Assembly: GCA_020740775.1 (NCBI GenBank)
Contig: JAHEWK010000001.1
Span: forward strand, 744,001 to 808,000
Reading direction: 5' to 3'
From: Ilyonectria destructans
Taxonomy: Eukaryota; Ascomycota; Sordariomycetes; Hypocreales; Nectriaceae
DNA: 64,000 nucleotides
In this document: in pieces, positions 58,784 through 64,000 of the stretch
Layout: the number at the start of each line of letters is the position of its first letter
How positions within the stretch are numbered: the stretch's first letter is position 1
Notes under the pieces: model-generated
Databases searched by the model: none
The model's input: the letters and a program-made list of their open reading frames with translations, nothing else
Told to the model about the DNA's origin: nothing
Program-made: the position numbers and the translations under genes

Positions 58784-60680
58784 ATGTCCGCCACCGCCGA
58801 TTTCGACGGCGACAGGCTCTCCAAGAAGGAGACCGCCGCCACCATCGCAGACAAGCTCTCCAAGAAGGAGACGTTGGGCAACGTCCAGCTCCGCCATCAT
58901 GAGACAAACGAGATCATCCTCGTACCGACTCCGACTAGCGACCCCAATGATCCCCTCAATTGGTACAACTCCTCCTATGCAGTATTGTTTCCATCACACG
59001 TTACTAACTGATTCTCACCCAGGTCGAAAGCCTATCGCCTGTACATTGCCGGCCTCGTCTCCGTCACCATCTTCCTGAGCAACTTCCTCGCCGCCGGCCC
59101 GTCCGTCGCCATCGTCGAGATTGCCATGGACTTCTTCGGCGACTCGGATCTCGGCCTCAGCGGCAGCATCGCCAAGGTCTCATACTTCTTTACCACGACT
59201 GCCCTTCTCCAGGGCATGGGAAATTTGATTTGGATGCCCGTCATGATCAAGTATGGACGACGCCCGCTATACATCTTCACCTTTGCTCTGTACACTGCCA
59301 CGGCAGGATGGGCCGGCGCTCCTACTTCGTATGGGAGTGTGTTGGCTGCTCGCATCCTGATGGGCTTTGCCAACGGCGCAGCTGAGTGTTTGGCTCCGTT
59401 GACCATCTCCGACATCTTCTTCCTGCACGAAAGAGGAACCATCATGGCGTAAGTTCTTGTTAGTCTCTAATCTACCAAATTTGGCTAACCATGTTCTTTA
59501 GTCTTTACACTGCTTCGCTGTCCGCAGGTGTTGGTGGCGGTATCGTCATCGCCGGCCTCATCACGATCCACCTGCACTGGCGCTACATCTACTACATCTC
59601 GACCGCTTTGATCGGTGCCTGCACCATCCTGATCTTCTTCACCCTCCCCGAGACCCAATATCGACGTGCCGCTGCCAATGCTGCCGACGCGGCCCGCTCG
59701 GAGAAACTGGGCGCTCCCGCCAAGAACGAAGACGACGCCGAAGTTGCCTACTCGGAAGTTGCGTCTGAGCAAGAAGCCGACATCCCCAAGAGGCGCACAT
59801 GGGTCCAGGAGCTGCGCATCTTCACTGGTACCTACACTAATGAGAGCATTTTGAAACTCATTATCCGACCGGTTGTGTTGCTGGCTCTGCCCCCGGTGCT
59901 CTGGGCAACCCTGGTCATGTCTGTGACCATTGGATTCCTCGTGGCCATTACCTCCAACTTCTCCAGCGCTTTCCAGACCGTCTATGGCTTCAAGGCTTAT
60001 CAGGCAGGACTCTGCTTCATCGCCTCCATCATCAGCTCGTTGATCGGTGTCTTCTTCGGAGGACACCTGGGCGACATGGTTGCCGACTACTTCACCAAGC
60101 GGAACGGGGGTATCCGAGAACCCGAGATGCGTCTGCCTGCCATGATGATATCCCTGGTGACCGGGCCCCTGGCCCTCGTGCTTTACGGAGTGGGTATTGG
60201 CAAGACCCTGCATTGGATTGTGCCTACCATTGGATTGGGTCTTTGTGAGTCTCCCTGATATGCAAATGATGGGGTCGAACACGGCTAACTTCATTTCAGT
60301 GAACTTTTCCATTGTCCAGGCTACCAACATCAGTCTTGTCTATACCATCGACGCCTATCGCCCAGTGGCTGGTGAAGTCACGGTTTCGCAGTTTGCCTTC
60401 AAGTGTAAGTTTAAAGCTGCCCAATGAATTGACTCGTCCCTCGTGCTAACTTCCGTTTACAGCTGCCTTTGGTTTTCTGCTTTCCTTCTACACCAACCCA
60501 TGGATCGCCAAGAGTGGATACGTGGTCGCCTTCGGCTCAATGGCAGGCATCTCGGGCGCCGTCATTTCGTTCTGGGTCGTCTTCTACTTCTTCGGCAAGC
60601 GCATCAGACACGCTACGTGGGAGTGGGGTTTTGTAGAGAAGCTGGTGCACTGGCACGATGATCGCGAGGTTGGCGAATAA
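58784..60680 (+). CDS. MFS transporter, DHA1-like
   Basis: About 556 residues in five exons: 58784-58962, 59023-59448, 59502-60244, 60300-60404 and 60463-60680. The start lies in GCGCC ATG, and the N-terminus contains a twofold LSKKET repeat. DPNDPLNWSKAYRL precedes helix 1. MVIKYGRRPLY-like loop 2-3 (VMIKYGRRPLYIF) and ARILMGFANGA in helix 4 are family marks, and HERGTIMALYTASLSAGVGGG fits the helix 4-5 junction, formed across exons 2/3. The long loop between helices 6 and 7 is charged (about residues 255-300, with EDDAEV). These features match the fungal DHA1 group, whose members export or import small organic molecules by proton exchange. It starts a four-gene block with the flavin oxidase, SDR and HisD-like genes, so transport of their shared substrate is a fair hypothesis. 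Confidence 0.9.
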
Positions 60681-61621
60681 GGTGCGCGTTGCATCAGACG
60701 TGCTTCTCCATGAGCAATCTCTGGTGTGCCTGCACATGACCACCAAGTGGATTTAGATGTACCATCCATAGAGGCGGATATGAATAGAATTTTTCAATTC
60801 AATTATGCCCAACATTCGTTTAATTTGTATTGACTCGCTTTGAATCGAAATGTCTTGACTCGGGAGATTTGTGGCGTTGACAGTGTGGAGTTGGAGTAGC
60901 TCGGCGTGATCGTACGAGTCAACCCTTTGCAGAATCGATTGAGTTGTCTCTGACAAGATTTGAAACTACGGTGGCTTGTGAGGTTTGATGTGCGAAAAGA
61001 GAAACCTCATGAGTGCAGAATGCTGAGGTCATGGCGCATTGCGTCTCGTCATGTGTCCCCAGAGTCCAATGTTGAGGATAGCTTCACAAGTCTAGACCAC
61101 GCGACCAGCAGCCGACAATAAACCGCGTCGACAATTAAACGGGACCCGTACATCTGCTAGATCCCAAATCCTCCCTAGCACCAAATCCTCTCAAGCACCA
61201 AATCCCCAGCGCCAACTCCCCTCGCAAAGACAACAACAAGGTACAGTATCCGTACGTCTCATGCGCCTACGGGATGTGGCCCCGCGACCCGAAGATGCGG
61301 GGAATTGAAGCTGCAAACGCTCCATCCCCCGCATCCCGGCCCTAGGATGATGCCAAGCTGGACGGGCGGAGAGTGTGGAGGGCGGCGTAGCGTCAATTGT
61401 GCATCTCCAGGGCCCCTAGAGACGCCGCGTCAACGCGAACGCGGGAATGCCGCTCAGCTCGTTGACGAGGCAGGATTTGGTACAGAGAAGCGTATTATAA
61501 AGAGTCATAATTTACACGAGTTGTCTGGACGTGTTTCCAAGTCGGCACCCCACACAGCCACTTACACCTACACCTACACCCACTTACACACCCCCTACCA
61601 GACCCTTCACCACTTCACACA
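60681..61621. other. Intergenic before the SDR gene
   Basis: MFS 3' region and SDR promoter. A TATAAA lies at 61496-61501, and the leader near 61,560-61,590 has repeated CTACAC/CTTACAC phrases. No gene is supported. Confidence 0.55.
61496..61501 (+). promoter_or_regulatory. TATA box of SDR gene
   Basis: TATAAA lies 121 bases upstream of the SDR ATG, followed by a CA-rich leader. Confidence 0.45.
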
Positions 61622-62422
61622 ATGGCTGCCATGATCGACCCCGCCGTCCTGGCTCCCGCAGTCTCCCAGACGCTTGCCGGCAAAGTAGCCATCGTCTCCG
61701 GGAGCAACAGCGGTATCGGCCTGGCCATCGCCAAGGAGCTGGCCTCTCGCGGCGCCGACACCGTCATCAACTATCCCTTCCCTTCCCTAGCGGCCGAAAC
61801 CGACGTCGCGGCGAGCAACATGCCCACCAAATGCATCGCCGTATGCGCCGACATGAGCACCGTCGACGGCCCCAAGGCGCTGGTGGATGCCGCCGTCCGG
61901 ACCTTCGGCCGCGTCGACATCCTGGTCAACAGCGCCGCGCTCGCAGTCAACCTGCCGCTGGAGGAGCAGACGCTGGCGCACTGGGACTCGCTCGTGAACC
62001 TCAATGCCCGCGGACCGTTCCTCATGACGCAGAACGTGCTCCCCCACCTCACACGCGGAAGCGGCCGCATCGTCAACATCTGTTCCGTGAGCGCCCGCGG
62101 GCCGCCGCCGCTGCAGACCATCTACGCCGGCACCAAGGGCATGGTCGACAGCTTCACGCGTTGCTGGGCCAAGGAGCTGCCGCCGAAATATGGCTGCACC
62201 GTCAACGCCGTGTCGCCCGGCCCGACCATGACCGAGGGCTTCCTGGCGGCCGGCGAGGAGGCCATGAAGGTGCTGCAGCCGACCATTGATGCGACGCCAG
62301 CCGGGAAGCGCATGGGCAAGCCGGAGGAGGTGGCCTACGCCGTGGCCTTTTTGTGCGAGGAGCGGGCCGGGTGGGTGAATGGGACGCACATTTTCGTCAA
62401 CGGAGGGTTGTACGTGGATTAG
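61622..62422 (+). CDS. Short-chain dehydrogenase/reductase (classical SDR)
   Basis: Intronless gene for 266 residues with an ACACA ATG G start. The coenzyme motif is SGSNSGIG (27-33), where Ser replaces the usual Thr of TGxxxGIG. VNSAA (102-106) takes the place of NNAG. SVSARG holds the catalytic serine, and Tyr168 and Lys172 form the YxxxK pair. AVSPGPTMTEGF and the C-terminal GTHIFVNGG are typical of classical SDRs near 3-oxoacyl-ACP reductase and sorbose/glucose dehydrogenase groups. It oxidises a secondary alcohol or reduces a ketone with NAD(P). Asn51-Tyr52 after the second strand, rather than Arg or Asp, leaves cofactor choice open. GC-rich third codon positions suggest strong expression. 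It is followed 372 bases later by a HisD-type dehydrogenase on the same strand. Confidence 0.92.
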   Translation: MAAMIDPAVLAPAVSQTLAGKVAIVSGSNSGIGLAIAKELASRGADTVINYPFPSLAAETDVAASNMPTKCIAVCADMSTVDGPKALVDAAVRTFGRVDILVNSAALAVNLPLEEQTLAHWDSLVNLNARGPFLMTQNVLPHLTRGSGRIVNICSVSARGPPPLQTIYAGTKGMVDSFTRCWAKELPPKYGCTVNAVSPGPTMTEGFLAAGEEAMKVLQPTIDATPAGKRMGKPEEVAYAVAFLCEERAGWVNGTHIFVNGGLYVD

Positions 62423-62794
62423 ACGAGCAGATGATGATTGGATTGTTTGCATTGAGAGTAGTACAGATAGTTACACATACACAATACCACAATAAACAAT
62501 TACGACTGCTTTCACTAGCCCTCCACTCTCCGGCCGTCATGTTGATTCTCCCCCACTCGCCCCGGGACCAGCAACACTCCCGACCGGCTTCGCTCCCGGC
62601 AGTCGTGATTACTGCCACCCGACTGCAACTCGTGACGCTTTCAATCCGTAATCTTCCTGCAGTCGGATCCCAGTGAAGCAATCGTCACGATACAACAACA
62701 TATATAGTCTCGGCAATGGAACAGAGGCCTCAATCCCTATCCACTAATCCACCACGCCGCATCTCCCAGCAGCAACACCCACACCACCGACACA
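62423..62794. other. Intergenic between SDR and HisD-like gene
   Basis: SDR 3' region and promoter of the next gene, with a TATATAG run near 62,700-62,707. No other structure. Confidence 0.5.
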
Positions 62795-64000
62795 ATGCCT
62801 CGCACGTATCTTAAGAAAGCCACTCCCCCCGTGAAGCCCGCCAGCGGCTCCGCGGCCGACGTGCCAACCATCGTCAAGGGCGCCATCGACACCATCCGCG
62901 CCGAGGGCGATGCCGCCGTGCGCCGGTACAGCGAAAAGTTCGACAAGTGGACGCCGCAGTCGTTCAAGCTGTCCGAGTCGGAGATCCAATATGCCATCTC
63001 CCAGGTGCCGGCCCAGGTTATCGAGGACATCAAGACGGTCCAGGCCAACGTCCGCAAGTTTGCTGTTGCGCAGAAGGACTCCATCAAGGACTTTGAGCTG
63101 GAGATGGCCCCGGGTGTCATCCTGGGACAGCGAAACAACCCGATTGAGTCGGTCGGCGCGTAAGAAACCCGGTATCCGTCGTCTCCAATATGCAGCTAAT
63201 TTTTACATGCAGATACATTCCTGGAGGCCGATACGCTCTGCTCGCCTCGGCGCACATGACCATTCTCACGGCCAAGGTCGCCGGAGTCCCGAATGTCATC
63301 GGCTGCACCCCTCCCGCGGCCGGCAAGATCCCCAACGCAACCGTCGCCGCCATGCATCTCGCTGGTGCCGACGAGATCTTCATCCTTGGTGGTATCCAGG
63401 CCGTCGCCGCCATGGCCGTAGGCACCGAGACCATCCGCAAGGTTGACTTCATCGCCGGGCCTGGAAATGCCTTTGTGGCCGAGGCAAAACGGCAACTATA
63501 TGGCGAGATTGGCATTGATCTCTTCGCCGGGCCTACCGAGGTCCTGCTCGTCGCCGACGAGACGGCGGACCCTTTCATGTGCGCCACGGATCTACTCTCG
63601 CAGGCCGAGCATGGCCCAGACAGCCCTGCCATCCTCATCACCACATCTGCAGAGGTCGGAAAGAAGACCATCGAGCTCTGCGGAGAGCTTCTCAAGACTC
63701 TAGTAACAGCTCCCATTGCAAGTGTTTCTTGGGGAGAACTCGGAGAGGTGATAGTGGCCGATTCCATTGATGAAGCCTACAAGATCGCCGACGAGTTCGC
63801 GTCCGAGCATGTTCAAATTCTCACAAAGAACCCGAGGGACGCGCTGGAGAAGATGCAGCACTACGGTGCCTTGTTCTTGGGTCCCATGACCTGCGTATCA
63901 TATGGTGACAAGGTAAGTCCAATTCTCCCCTTCACAAGACCCGCAGCTAATCTCAAGCAAGTGCATCGGAACCAACCACGTTCTGCCCACCCGCGGCGCT
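62795..64000 (+). CDS. Stand-alone HisD-type (histidinol dehydrogenase family) enzyme, 3' end beyond window
   Basis: Three exons visible: 62795-63159, 63213-63912 and 63962-64000 (continuing). The 368 residues seen cover most of a usual 430-residue protein. Motifs: IPGGRYAL, the NAD-binding [27 protein letters not shown], then [10 protein letters not shown] with likely zinc ligands Gln252 and His255, and ASEHVQI with the catalytic Glu320-His321 pair. The reaction expected is a four-electron oxidation of an amino alcohol such as histidinol, or of a related diol. In most fungi histidinol dehydrogenase is the last part of the trifunctional His4 protein; this one has no PRA-AMP/PRA-ATP domains upstream. 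Relatives in bacteria, such as HpsN, oxidise sulfonated diols, so a non-histidine role is plausible. Neighbouring SDR, MFS and flavin oxidase genes fit a catabolic block. Confidence 0.9.

Noticed and set aside
56254..62422. Polyketide or nonribosomal peptide cluster
   Set aside because: Although an oxidase, MFS and SDR lie together, no PKS, NRPS, terpene synthase or other backbone enzyme is present in the window.
1..64000. tRNA, rRNA, CRISPR or transposase genes
   Set aside because: No tRNA box pairs, rRNA-like stretches, regular short repeats with spacers, or transposase/reverse-transcriptase motifs were seen on either strand.

Overview
The window comes from a filamentous ascomycete fungus (Pezizomycotina; Sordariomycetes is an inference from gene content). 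The sequence shows split genes with short introns (about 41-90 bp) and GT-AG or GC-AG ends. It also holds three Zn2Cys6 regulators, a HET-domain gene, a PDR-type ABC transporter and many MFS carriers. There is no operon structure and I saw no tRNA, rRNA or CRISPR. I rebuilt gene models by hand from splice signals and reading frame, so most features below are multi-exon and their exons are given in the evidence.

Layout. 1-8.4 kb: an allantoate/anion-type MFS permease, a salicylate-hydroxylase-like flavin monooxygenase and a convergent Zn2Cys6 regulator. They look like a small aromatic-acid uptake and oxidation group, and an exact 18-bp element lies in inverted orientation upstream of both the permease and the monooxygenase. 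10.8-12 kb: a PQ-loop vacuolar amino-acid carrier. 12.4-16.6 kb: a Zn2Cys6 regulator divergent from a DHA1-type MFS exporter. 17-19.5 kb: a GHKL-ATPase-fold protein whose last exon is easy to miss. 20.6 kb: an Mpv17/PMP22 membrane protein. 21.5-26.1 kb: two divergent PLP aminotransferases and a kelch protein. 26.9-31.5 kb: a full-length PDR ABC transporter. 33-34.4 kb: two candidate secreted proteins.

34.4-40.4 kb is gene-poor and holds two decayed genes with stops and frameshifts. 40.4-42.8 kb: a nine-exon sugar-porter MFS. 44-51.1 kb: a 13-exon SLIP-GC/dynamin-like GTPase carrying N-terminal nucleoporin-type FxFG repeats, convergent with a HET-domain protein. 51.4-64 kb: a regulator with both C2H2 and Zn2Cys6 DNA-binding domains, a berberine-bridge-type flavin oxidase, an MFS carrier, a short-chain dehydrogenase and a stand-alone HisD-type dehydrogenase cut by the window edge. 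Together these resemble an oxidation/transport block for a small molecule.

The most unusual item is the FxFG-repeat GTPase beside the HET gene. Next are the shared 18-bp inverted element, the hidden exons of the GHKL protein and the HisD/SDR/flavin oxidase block. All functional assignments rest on motif recognition without database searches.
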